Below, in pieces: positions 1 through 6,500 of a stretch of DNA of 11,867 nucleotides. Numbering within the stretch: the stretch's first letter is position 1; each line of letters begins with the position of its first letter. Under the pieces are notes generated by a model. That model was given only the letters and a program-made list of their open reading frames with translations, searched no databases and was not told the origin of the DNA. Source of the stretch: Bacteroidales bacterium (lineage in GTDB: Bacteria > Bacteroidota > Bacteroidia > Bacteroidales > JAFGXI01); the NCBI GenBank assembly GCA_026985625.1, contig JALSQC010000172.1:1-11867 (forward strand), read 5' to 3'. The translations under genes and the position numbers were made by a program.

Positions 1-261
1 AAACGCATTGAGTTTAAAATCGTTGATTATACTTCCGGATTTGATGTAAATATTTGTATTAACACATCGCGACAACATCTTTCGTTATCCGATTTATATT
101 ATTTTTTCGAGTCACACAAAAATGACAATTATCTTTATGCAAAAGGTATATTAGAAACATTTCCTATGTGTTGCAATTTATTTCCGAATGCCTATCCTAC
201 CTATTTGGGGAAGGCTGTAAATATCATAGATACCACTGATTTAAGATTTGAAAGCAAATAA
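1..261 (+). CDS. 3' end of an unrecognised protein (partial, N-terminus outside window)
   Basis: Frame 1 is open from the first base to the TAA at 259-261, giving the last 86 residues of a protein. The tail is polar and aromatic, with a Cys-Cys pair in the stretch TFPMCCNLFP and an ending NIIDTTDLRFESK. I do not recognise the family. The next gene starts only 2 nt after the stop, so the two are probably co-transcribed. This and the lipoprotein that follows suggest a surface or exported role, but that is inference from context only. No membrane segment is visible in the part present. Confidence 0.72.
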   Translation, partial: KRIEFKIVDYTSGFDVNICINTSRQHLSLSDLYYFFESHKNDNYLYAKGILETFPMCCNLFPNAYPTYLGKAVNIIDTTDLRFESK

Positions 262-263
262 TT

Positions 264-830
264 ATGAAAAAGTTAATAATTTTCGGAATCATAGCCCTGA
301 CAGTTTTGGTAAATTCGTGTAAAAAACCAAAGGGAGATGAAGAATGTACCAGGGAAGTACAAACAACTGATATGAACCTTTATTTAAAGCCCAGAATTGA
401 TACAATCGGGTTAGAATTAGATTATGGAGTTATTGAAGAGTACTCCGAAGTGAAATATAATAAATTTGCTATTTCGTTAAATTTTGGTGTGAAAAAAGTA
501 TCAGATAACGTATGTAGTACGCCGACGGATAGTGTAATCGGTCGAATTGATAATATAAATGTGATTGTAAATTATTTATCTAACAATGATACAATTACAG
601 ACACAATAAATTCATTAGTTAAATATAACATTCCATATATTAATAATTCTTCTGAATTCGATGACCTTTCAAATATTAAAGTAAATAACCCTTTATGCTC
701 TGGTGGCATAAATTTATATTTTAACACAGTAACTGATACAAACTTTTTACAGTTTTTTACAATTGAGTATTATGAAATAGACGGTACATTTTTCACAGGA
801 ACAACAAAACCAATATATTTAAGACCTTAA
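264..830 (+). CDS. Predicted lipoprotein of unknown function, 188 aa
   Basis: The protein opens with a type II signal peptide: Lys2-Lys3, a hydrophobic stretch to about residue 15, then the lipobox L-V-N-S-C with Cys19 as the lipidation site. After Cys19 comes KKPKGDEE, a charged run like the Bacteroidota lipoprotein export signal that sends proteins to the outer membrane surface. The remaining ~160 residues look like alternating beta strands rich in Asn, Asp, Thr and Tyr (for example IDNINVIVNYL, FTIEYYEIDGTFFTG), so a beta-sandwich fold is plausible. No catalytic motif is seen and I cannot name the family. The ATG lies 2 nt after the preceding stop, which argues for translational coupling and fixes the start. 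Confidence 0.85.
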   Translation: MKKLIIFGIIALTVLVNSCKKPKGDEECTREVQTTDMNLYLKPRIDTIGLELDYGVIEEYSEVKYNKFAISLNFGVKKVSDNVCSTPTDSVIGRIDNINVIVNYLSNNDTITDTINSLVKYNIPYINNSSEFDDLSNIKVNNPLCSGGINLYFNTVTDTNFLQFFTIEYYEIDGTFFTGTTKPIYLRP

Positions 831-869
831 AATATTATGAAAAAAATACTTTTGATTTTGGCTTTTTTA
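830..869 (+). repeat. 40-nt direct repeat, copy 1 (of gene start at 1801-1840)
   Basis: Bases 830-869 and 1801-1840 agree at 39 of 40 positions, the one difference being C862 against T1833. The unit covers the 7 nt before an ATG and the first 11 codons of a signal peptide. The copies are 971 nt apart in the same orientation, so recombination between them would delete the 931-1494 lipoprotein gene and the region after it. Confidence 0.85.
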
Positions 870-928
870 TAAAACTTCAAACAAAAGAATATAAAGAAGT
901 TCTATTTATTTACAAACAAAATAATTAA
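830..928 (+). pseudogene. Collapsed gene remnant: signal-peptide start joined out of frame to a C-terminal tail
   Basis: At 837 an ATG begins M-K-K-I-L-L-I-L-A-F-L and then stops at TAA 870-872. These bases match the start of the barrel gene at 1808 almost exactly (39 of 40 nt, 830-869 against 1801-1840). From 869 a second frame is open to TAA 926-928 and reads IKLQTKEYKEVLFIYKQNN, which looks like an ordinary protein C-terminus. The simplest reading is an exported-protein gene that lost its middle, leaving its first 11 codons and last ~19 codons in different frames. The next gene starts 2 nt after the tail's stop, the same spacing as between the first two genes. That the tail was once coding is inference; the duplicated start is directly visible. 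Confidence 0.5.
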
Positions 929-930
929 TT

Positions 931-1494
931 ATGAAAATAATAAAAATAATATTTTTACTATGTATTGTTATTTTAACAAATAGCTGTAAAGTAGAATGTC
1001 CTTGCTTTAATAAAAATCTATTAACATGGATGCCTTATGAAGTAGACGACGAGTTATTGTATGTAAATCAACAAAATGACACATTATTCTTTACTGTAAA
1101 AAGTAAAATTTTATCAGAAGAATATAAAGAAAAAAAACGTTTTGAAGAGGAATGTTTTTCTAAAGCTGAATTTGAGATTAGTGATGATTTATCTACGTCA
1201 GGATATGATTATACTATTTATAATTACAAAGATGGAGCTACAATTGATTTTAAATTTTCTATATTAATACATAATAATGTTTATAGCTCTGGAGGGAATA
1301 GTTTTTTAGATATAGATTGTTGCCTTGATACTATGACTATTAACAATAAGCTATATCAAGAAACCATAACAATAGAAAGGGACACAATTAATTTTTCAGA
1401 CGAAATTTGGAAAGTAATTGTTGCAAATAATTATGGAATAGTAAAATTTTATGATAAAAAAACAGGATATGAATGGACGTTGGTGGAAGAATAA
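931..1494 (+). CDS. Predicted Cys-containing lipoprotein of unknown function, 187 aa
   Basis: The N-terminus is a type II signal peptide with a hydrophobic core to residue 15 and the lipobox L-T-N-S-C, lipidated at Cys19. Right after it come Cys23 and Cys25 (E-C-P-C-F), then Cys75 and the pair Cys130-Cys131, so disulfides in the exported protein are possible. The middle is strand-like (DELLYVNQQNDTLFFTVKS). The end, YGIVKFYDKKTGYEWTLVEE, has a Gly...Lys-Phe...Gly...Trp-Thr-Leu pattern that I associate with uncharacterised Bacteroidota surface lipoproteins. No family name or activity can be supported. It shows no obvious similarity to the lipoprotein upstream beyond the signal peptide. The ATG lies 2 nt after the remnant's last stop. 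Confidence 0.83.
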   Translation: MKIIKIIFLLCIVILTNSCKVECPCFNKNLLTWMPYEVDDELLYVNQQNDTLFFTVKSKILSEEYKEKKRFEEECFSKAEFEISDDLSTSGYDYTIYNYKDGATIDFKFSILIHNNVYSSGGNSFLDIDCCLDTMTINNKLYQETITIERDTINFSDEIWKVIVANNYGIVKFYDKKTGYEWTLVEE

Positions 1495-1573
1495 CTAAAG
1501 CTAACACGTGGTATATTTAATTGCCGGATTTGTGGTAAATTCAATGATTGTAGCTCGCATCAAGTTCATCGTA

Positions 1574-1597
1574 AATATTTTTTAGAAAAAAATAAAT
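1574..1597 (+). repeat. 24-nt dispersed repeat, copy 1
   Basis: The 24 nt are a T-run, the bases AG, an A-run and TAAAT, and are identical to 3068-3091. The copies are 1,494 nt apart in the same orientation and bracket the segment holding the palindrome, the coding fossil, the barrel gene and the third lipoprotein gene. The unit contains a single G and no C, so low complexity weakens the case, although the exact match over all 24 positions is notable. Confidence 0.6.
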
Positions 1598-1610
1598 TAT
1601 AAAAAAACAT

Positions 1611-1642
1611 AATCCTAACAGGTTTTAAAACCTGTTAGGATT
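1611..1642. repeat. Perfect 32-bp palindrome
   Basis: The left arm AATCCTAACAGGTTTT is followed directly by its exact reverse complement, with no spacer; the next base pair outward (T1610/T1643) does not pair. The core CCTAACAGG...CCTGTTAGG resembles short palindromes that I recall as common between genes in Bacteroidota, but I cannot verify copy number here. In RNA it would fold into a long hairpin and could stop transcription from the lipoprotein gene upstream in either direction. It lacks a T-run directly after the right arm, so a classic intrinsic terminator is not certain. Confidence 0.9.
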
Positions 1643-1674
1643 TGTTGATAAAAAAAACCGAGATTTTATTTTTG
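1641..1674 (+). promoter_or_regulatory. Candidate Bacteroidota-type promoter upstream of the barrel gene
   Basis: TATTTTTG at 1667-1674 fits the Bacteroidota -7 consensus TAnnTTTG, and TTTG at 1641-1644 could be the -33 box. The spacing of 22 nt is slightly long, and such AT-rich DNA gives chance matches. If real, it probably first served the decayed gene at 1707-1802 and may now drive the gene at 1808. Confidence 0.25.
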
Positions 1675-1706
1675 GTTGTTATAATAAAATTTGTTATTTT
1701 TAATAA

Positions 1707-1802
1707 CTTAACGAAATTAATAATTTTTTACTTAAAAAAGTATAGGAACTGACACTGTATATCATTGATTTGCAAAAACAAGTTGATGAATTGAAAAAAT
1801 AA
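1707..1802 (+). pseudogene. Fossil of the C-terminal coiled coil of a tail-fibre-type (chaperone-of-endosialidase) surface protein
   Basis: One frame reads LNEINNFLLKKV, then a TAG at 1743-1745, then ELTLYIIDLQKQVDELKK and a TAA at 1800-1802. The leucine/isoleucine heptads and the phrase KVEELTLYII...LKK are, to my knowledge, typical of the last residues of large Bacteroidota proteins annotated as tail-fibre-domain proteins with an S74/endosialidase-chaperone-like region. The TAG sits exactly where that family has Glu, so a single GAG-to-TAG change would explain it. Upstream the frame is closed by TAA at 1704-1706 and nothing of the rest of the protein remains. The reading frame is seen; the family assignment is from memory of the family's ends. 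Confidence 0.6.
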
Positions 1803-1840
1803 ATATTATGAAAAAAATACTTTTGATTTTGGTTTTTTTA
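1801..1840 (+). repeat. 40-nt direct repeat, copy 2 (overlaps start of the barrel gene)
   Basis: This copy matches 830-869 with one mismatch. It is the intact version, running on into the complete signal peptide of the barrel gene, so it is the probable parent or sibling of the broken start at 837. Confidence 0.85.
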
Positions 1841-2506
1841 CCATTAGTAATGTCGGCACAAGAAAACAGTATTGTTGTTGGGGTAAATTACGCTCCGGTG
1901 TTTAGTAATTATCAATTTAATAACCCTGCAATAGATAATTATGGTTGGTTGACACAGTATGAATATAAATCAAAATATAATTATTCGGCGGGGCTGTCTG
2001 TTGAATATCAGAAAAAATTTCTTTTGGGTGGAGGTGTGGCTTATACAACTAAAGGATATGTATTGGATTATAATTTTGTGGTTATTGACCCAAACGATCC
2101 GGCTCTTCCACAAAAAGCAACCGTAGAAGCCGGATATTTAGATGTTTTGGGAATCGTTGGTTATCCCGTTAAGATTAGTCGTAATGTTCTTATAATTCCA
2201 AACTTAAACATAATTTATAGCATGCTTATAAATAATAAAATCACAACCCTTTCCGGAGATAATAAAAAGTTTATTTATCATGAAGGAGATGGTATATTGA
2301 TAAAACAGGATTTAAAAACTAATTTGTTTTCAACAGGGGTAGGGGTAGCTGCAAGAATAAACCTTTTTAATCGAGTGAGTTTGGGGCTTGGACCCTCATT
2401 GTATTATGCTTTTAACAAAGTGTCTGATAAAGCTATTAAGAAAAATAAATTGTTTTACGGTGTAAAATTAGGCTTATATTTTAAAATTAGCAAAAATGAA
2501 GATTAA
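1808..2506 (+). CDS. Small outer-membrane beta-barrel protein (PorT / OMP_b-brl-like), 232 aa
   Basis: A Sec signal peptide (K2-K3, hydrophobic to residue 16) ends in V-M-S-A-Q with likely cleavage after Ala17. The mature part alternates polar turns with strands such as SIVVGVNYAPVFS, YSAGLSVEYQKKFLLGGGVAY, LFSTGVGVAARINLFNRVSL and LFYGVKLGLYFKI, the pattern of an 8-stranded outer-membrane barrel with aromatic girdles. The length of about 215 mature residues fits the Bacteroidota PorT/OMP_b-brl families. Its specific role is unknown: many relatives have no assigned function, and PorT proper belongs to the type IX secretion system, but nothing here shows such a link. The gene begins 5 nt after the stop of the coiled-coil fossil, so it may once have been its partner in an operon. 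Confidence 0.85.
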   Translation: MKKILLILVFLPLVMSAQENSIVVGVNYAPVFSNYQFNNPAIDNYGWLTQYEYKSKYNYSAGLSVEYQKKFLLGGGVAYTTKGYVLDYNFVVIDPNDPALPQKATVEAGYLDVLGIVGYPVKISRNVLIIPNLNIIYSMLINNKITTLSGDNKKFIYHEGDGILIKQDLKTNLFSTGVGVAARINLFNRVSLGLGPSLYYAFNKVSDKAIKKNKLFYGVKLGLYFKISKNED

Positions 2507-2573
2507 CGTATTATTTTTACTTTTTATAAATTAGGACATAAGATAATAATTTTAACTATAAAGTTATAAAAGA

Positions 2574-2999
2574 ATGATAAATTATAAAAATGCATTATTT
2601 ATTGTTTTAATATTGTTACTTTTTGCGAGTATCCAATGTAAAAAAGAATCGGCAGAAATACAACTACTGATTAAGAATGAAACACCGGATACACTAATTG
2701 TAAAAAAGTTTAAAAACGATGCTGTTTACACTATGAGCATTCCACAAGATACCGCTTTTTGGTTAGCGGTGGGAGAATATGGACAATATATTCCTTCAAC
2801 ATTATTGTGTAAGCAGAATGATAGCATTACGATTTATAAAGTAAATGATACGATAACTTATTCAAGAATAAAACCTTTTCAAGAAAATCCTTTTTCCGAC
2901 GAAACAGCATGGACTTTTAATAGAACTTATGAAGATGCACGGTGTTCTTTCCGCTGCGAGTATGTTACTTGCTATCAATATTATTGGGTAATAAAATAG
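2574..2999 (+). CDS. Probable lipoprotein of unknown function with a Cys-rich C-terminus, 141 aa
   Basis: Residues 5-20 form a hydrophobic signal segment followed by S-I-Q-C-K-K-E-S. Cys22 is the likely lipidation site and K-K-E resembles a surface-export signal, although Gln at -1 is unusual for a lipobox. The mature part starts like a small beta domain (AEIQLLIKNETPDTLIVKKF) and has Cys79, then Cys124, Cys128 and Cys133 close to the end (RCSFRCEYVTC), ending in YQYYWVIK. The four cysteines could make two disulfides after export. I do not recognise the family. The gene lies 67 nt after the barrel gene and runs convergently into the Bat operon. Confidence 0.78.
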   Translation: MINYKNALFIVLILLLFASIQCKKESAEIQLLIKNETPDTLIVKKFKNDAVYTMSIPQDTAFWLAVGEYGQYIPSTLLCKQNDSITIYKVNDTITYSRIKPFQENPFSDETAWTFNRTYEDARCSFRCEYVTCYQYYWVIK

Positions 3000-3027
3000 A
3001 ATTTTATTCCTAAGTATAATTTATTAC

Positions 3028-3063
3028 CGTTGGACTCGTTAAATCAATATATACAAGCCAACG
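3028..3063. terminator. Candidate hairpin terminator between convergent genes
   Basis: CGTTGG at 3028-3033 can pair with CCAACG at 3058-3063, and the overlapping ACTCGTT at 3034-3040 can pair with AACGAGT at 3060-3066. These are two mutually exclusive stems in the 101-nt gap between the third lipoprotein gene and batE. On the + strand a T-run follows at 3072-3077, which suits termination of the lipoprotein transcript; on the - strand the downstream bases are AT-rich without a long T-run. The stems are short (6-7 bp) with long loops, so support is moderate at best. Confidence 0.35.
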
Positions 3064-3067
3064 AGTG

Positions 3068-3091
3068 AATATTTTTTAGAAAAAAATAAAT
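3068..3091 (+). repeat. 24-nt dispersed repeat, copy 2
   Basis: Identical to 1574-1597. This copy lies 9 nt from the end of batE, exactly where the accessory block meets the conserved operon. Confidence 0.6.
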
Positions 3092-3100
3092 GCCTATGGG

Positions 3101-3859
3101 CTAAATTACGGCAAAAGTTTTGTTTTTTACCCAGCCTATACTACCGTCGGATAGTTTTATTTCGCTCCATTCGCCTACTTTATCTTGTAACTTAACTTTT
3201 GTTCCTTCGTGTATAATAAAAGCATCGTTTCCGGAGTCATCGGGCGAGTTTTTTGCAGTAAGTGTAGGTGTTGTTATTATTGCGTAATTGTGTGCTGTTA
3301 TTTTGTTGTTTTGTTTTTTGGCAAAATTAAAACTTAATATTGTAATTATTATAAATATTAAACTTGTAAAGAATGATGTTCGTTTTATGGTCATTTTTCG
3401 TGTAAAGAAAAATAATAAAATTAACGATAAAAATATTATAAACGATATTATGCTTATGTAAGCCCACGAGTCTGACGAGAATAAATCTATAAAGTTATCT
3501 ATCCATTTTGTTAAAAAGAATTTAGGCAAAACATCTAATTTGTCGATAGTTTTTAGGTTTGCAATTTTTAAATTGTAATTAATATCCTCGTCGTTTGGTT
3601 TTAGTAGTTTTGCTTTTTCGTAATATAATATTGCATACGGAATGCTGTCTAATTTATAATAACAGTTTCCTGTATTGTAATATACTTCTGCCGACTCGTA
3701 TCCCGATTTTATTATTTTTTTGTATGTAGTTATTGCTTTTTCGTATTTTTTATTTTTATAGTATGTTTTTGCCGAGTCTAATAAACTGTAGTTATTATTT
3801 GCATTTACCGAAAAAATTAAACTTAAAAATATTAATATTGTTATATATAGTTGTTTCAT
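3101..3859 (-). CDS. batE: BatE: exported TPR protein with two membrane segments and a C-terminal SH3-like domain, 252 aa
   Basis: Domains in order: a signal peptide (residues 1-20, likely cut after Ala20); TPR helices at about 24-105 with repeats such as AKTYYKNKKYEKAITTYKKII and VYYNTGNCYYKLDSIPYAILYYEKAK; a linker; membrane segments at about 131-153 and 162-179; and a bacterial SH3-like domain from about 190 to the end (HEGTKVKLQD, GEWSEIKLSDGSIGWV). TPR, two helices and SH3 in this order is the BatE architecture. TPRs bind proteins and bacterial SH3 domains often bind peptidoglycan or peptides, so BatE probably tethers the Bat complex in the periplasm. It is the last gene of the operon, 31 nt after batD. 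Confidence 0.92.
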   Translation of the reverse strand: MKQLYITILIFLSLIFSVNANNNYSLLDSAKTYYKNKKYEKAITTYKKIIKSGYESAEVYYNTGNCYYKLDSIPYAILYYEKAKLLKPNDEDINYNLKIANLKTIDKLDVLPKFFLTKWIDNFIDLFSSDSWAYISIISFIIFLSLILLFFFTRKMTIKRTSFFTSLIFIIITILSFNFAKKQNNKITAHNYAIITTPTLTAKNSPDDSGNDAFIIHEGTKVKLQDKVGEWSEIKLSDGSIGWVKNKTFAVI

Positions 3860-3890
3860 TTTATAAATAATTTTTAATTAAAAAATTGCT

Positions 3891-5693
3891 TTAAATTTTA
3901 TTTTCGATATCTGATATTAATTTGCTTGCTTGGTTATATACTTGGTCTAAATCGTGTTCGGTTGTTGCCGACGAAAAACGAGCAAACTCGCATTTGTCGA
4001 GTAAATTAATAAGTTCGTTGATTTTTTCTTTATCGATATTTTTAATTAAAAGATTTTCTTTTGCTTTTTCTTTTGTTAAGTCTGCAATTTGAATATTTAG
4101 TTTGTCGCTTAAATATCCCCAAATTGCATTTGTTATTTCTTGATAAAATTGTTCTTTGTTTTGTTCTCTTAGATATTTGTTTGCAATTTTAAGGCGTTTT
4201 TTTGCTACTTTATTTGCTTTTTTGTTTTTTACTGCAACAATGTTAGCGTTTTGTTTTATGCTTTTTCGTTTTAGCAAATAAATTGTAATAAAAATAATTA
4301 TGGCAATAATATAAATTAAGTAAAATGTTATGCTGCCAAAAAAGTAGTTGTTTACGGGTTTTAGTTTTATTTTTGATGTTTTTATGTATCTTATATCTTT
4401 GTTAAGATATTTTACATTTTCTTTTGATATATTGTTTACAATTGTTTTGGAACTACTTCCGTCGGCTTTATCTACGTGTATATTAAATTCTTTAGTTGAT
4501 AGTGTTATATATTTTTTTTTGTTTGTGTCGAAATAAATAAATTTATATGGATTTATTTTAAAGTCGCCACCGTTTCTTGGTATTATTAAATACTCGTATG
4601 ATATTGTTCCGTGTGCTCCTGATTCATCGTTTTTTATATTATTATTTATTTTTGGGTCGTAAACGTCAAAGTCGGGAGGGAAATCAAACTTAGGGTCGTC
4701 GATTAGTTTTAGATTTCCGTTTCCTGATATTTTTACTTTAAGAACAATTGGTTCGTCGGCTTTAGTAGATGTTTTGTTTATGTTTGCCGATAAATTAAAA
4801 TGTCCTACTGCACCGTTAAATTCGGTTGGTTTATTTGGTAAGGGTTTTATGTTTATGCTGACAGTATTGCTATGTAATATTTTTTTTATATTTTGATATC
4901 CTGACGAAAAAAAATCGTCGAAAAATCCTGTTGAGTGTCGCCTAACTCGTTTTTGAACAACGGCTGTAATGTTAAAAGGTTTTATTGTTAATTTTCCGGA
5001 ACGTTGTGGATATAGTATCATTTTTTGTAATACTCCTACATTGTAAATGGTGCCGTTTATGTTTTCTCTTGTAAAGCTAATATTGTTAGGTGTTGGTATT
5101 TCTTGCGAGAAAAATCCATCGTATGATGGGAAATTAATATCGTCGAATCCTGCAATTCCTACTCTGGTATAAATTTTAACTGTTGCTATAATTTGTTCGC
5201 CCTCGTATGCTGTGTTTTTGTTTAAATATAGGCGAATAAAAATATTTTTATTACTTACTCCCGATGTATTGCCTTGGTTGCCTCCGTAATTGTTGTTTTG
5301 AACAGTTGCATTTCCTTTTACTACAGTAATTGTAATGGGATTTGATGTGTATTTTTTTCCGTTAACTGTAATGCTTGCAGGTTTTATTGTAAATTTACCT
5401 TCTTTTTTTGCTGCTAAAATGTATGTAAACGAGTATGAGAATGATTGTGTTACATTGCCGTTAATTATTTGCATACTGCTGCTCGTGCTTTGGCTTGGTC
5501 CCATTAAAACATCGAAGTTAGTAAATGTTGGAGCTCTAAAATTAGAGCCTTTTGAGTTTATATTGTAAGTAAGCCTGAATTGTTGTCCTACAGCTACAGT
5601 TCGGTTTGCTTGTGCAGTAAAACTAATATTATCTTGAGCAAAGATATTATTTGATATTATAAGGATAAAAATTATGTATAAAAATTTTTTCAT
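3891..5693 (-). CDS. batD: BatD: exported, membrane-anchored 'oxygen tolerance' protein, 600 aa
   Basis: The signal peptide ends in N-I-F-A-Q (cut after Ala19). The N-terminal domain has the hallmark BatD pattern: VAVGQQFRLTYNI, FRAPTFTNFDVLMGPSQSTS, YILAAKKEGKFTIKPASITV and KYTSNPITI. More Ig-like strand domains follow to about residue 410 (AYEGEQIIATVKIYTRV, KADEPIVLKVKISGNGNLK). A single membrane helix at about 450-474 is followed by the basic stretch KRKSIKQ, placing the last ~120 residues in the cytosol. That tail is helical and resembles the tail of the BatX-like protein in this operon (about 512-595). The length and layout are normal for the family. The gap to batC (47 nt) is the widest in the operon and holds TAACTTTA, one base off a -7 box, so a weak internal promoter cannot be excluded. 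Confidence 0.94.
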   Translation of the reverse strand: MKKFLYIIFILIISNNIFAQDNISFTAQANRTVAVGQQFRLTYNINSKGSNFRAPTFTNFDVLMGPSQSTSSSMQIINGNVTQSFSYSFTYILAAKKEGKFTIKPASITVNGKKYTSNPITITVVKGNATVQNNNYGGNQGNTSGVSNKNIFIRLYLNKNTAYEGEQIIATVKIYTRVGIAGFDDINFPSYDGFFSQEIPTPNNISFTRENINGTIYNVGVLQKMILYPQRSGKLTIKPFNITAVVQKRVRRHSTGFFDDFFSSGYQNIKKILHSNTVSINIKPLPNKPTEFNGAVGHFNLSANINKTSTKADEPIVLKVKISGNGNLKLIDDPKFDFPPDFDVYDPKINNNIKNDESGAHGTISYEYLIIPRNGGDFKINPYKFIYFDTNKKKYITLSTKEFNIHVDKADGSSSKTIVNNISKENVKYLNKDIRYIKTSKIKLKPVNNYFFGSITFYLIYIIAIIIFITIYLLKRKSIKQNANIVAVKNKKANKVAKKRLKIANKYLREQNKEQFYQEITNAIWGYLSDKLNIQIADLTKEKAKENLLIKNIDKEKINELINLLDKCEFARFSSATTEHDLDQVYNQASKLISDIENKI

Positions 5694-5740
5694 ATAATTT
5701 TTTTATAAGTTCTAAAGTTAATTTTTTTATTTTATTATTT

Positions 5741-6496
<756 letters not shown>

Positions 6497-6500
6497 AATT

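Larger units (their letters stand above)
1495..1807. other. Intergenic mosaic without an intact gene
   Basis: This 313-nt stretch carries several distinct pieces in order: a block of visibly higher GC (about 1500-1572), one copy of a 24-nt repeat (1574-1597), a perfect 32-bp palindrome (1611-1642), a candidate promoter (1641-1674) and a decayed coding fragment (1707-1802) that runs almost to the next ATG. No tRNA-like or other RNA fold was recognised. The mixture suggests repeated insertion and deletion at this spot. Confidence 0.7.

Noticed and set aside
837..872. An 11-codon ORF as a leader peptide controlling the next lipoprotein gene
   Set aside because: Its sequence is a copy of the start of the gene at 1808 and has no regulatory codon run or attenuator-like stems after it. 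A broken gene start explains it better.
1498..1642. An integron attC-like site, suggested by GCTAACAC at 1500 and the CTAACAGG/CCTGTTAG palindrome
   Set aside because: The arms needed for an attC fold are absent. The palindrome has no spacer and the GCTAACAC has no matching GTTAGC partner nearby.
3860..3890. A near-palindrome of T and A runs between batD and batE as a terminator
   Set aside because: It is almost pure A/T with no GC stem and sits inside a tightly packed operon, so it gives no real support for termination.
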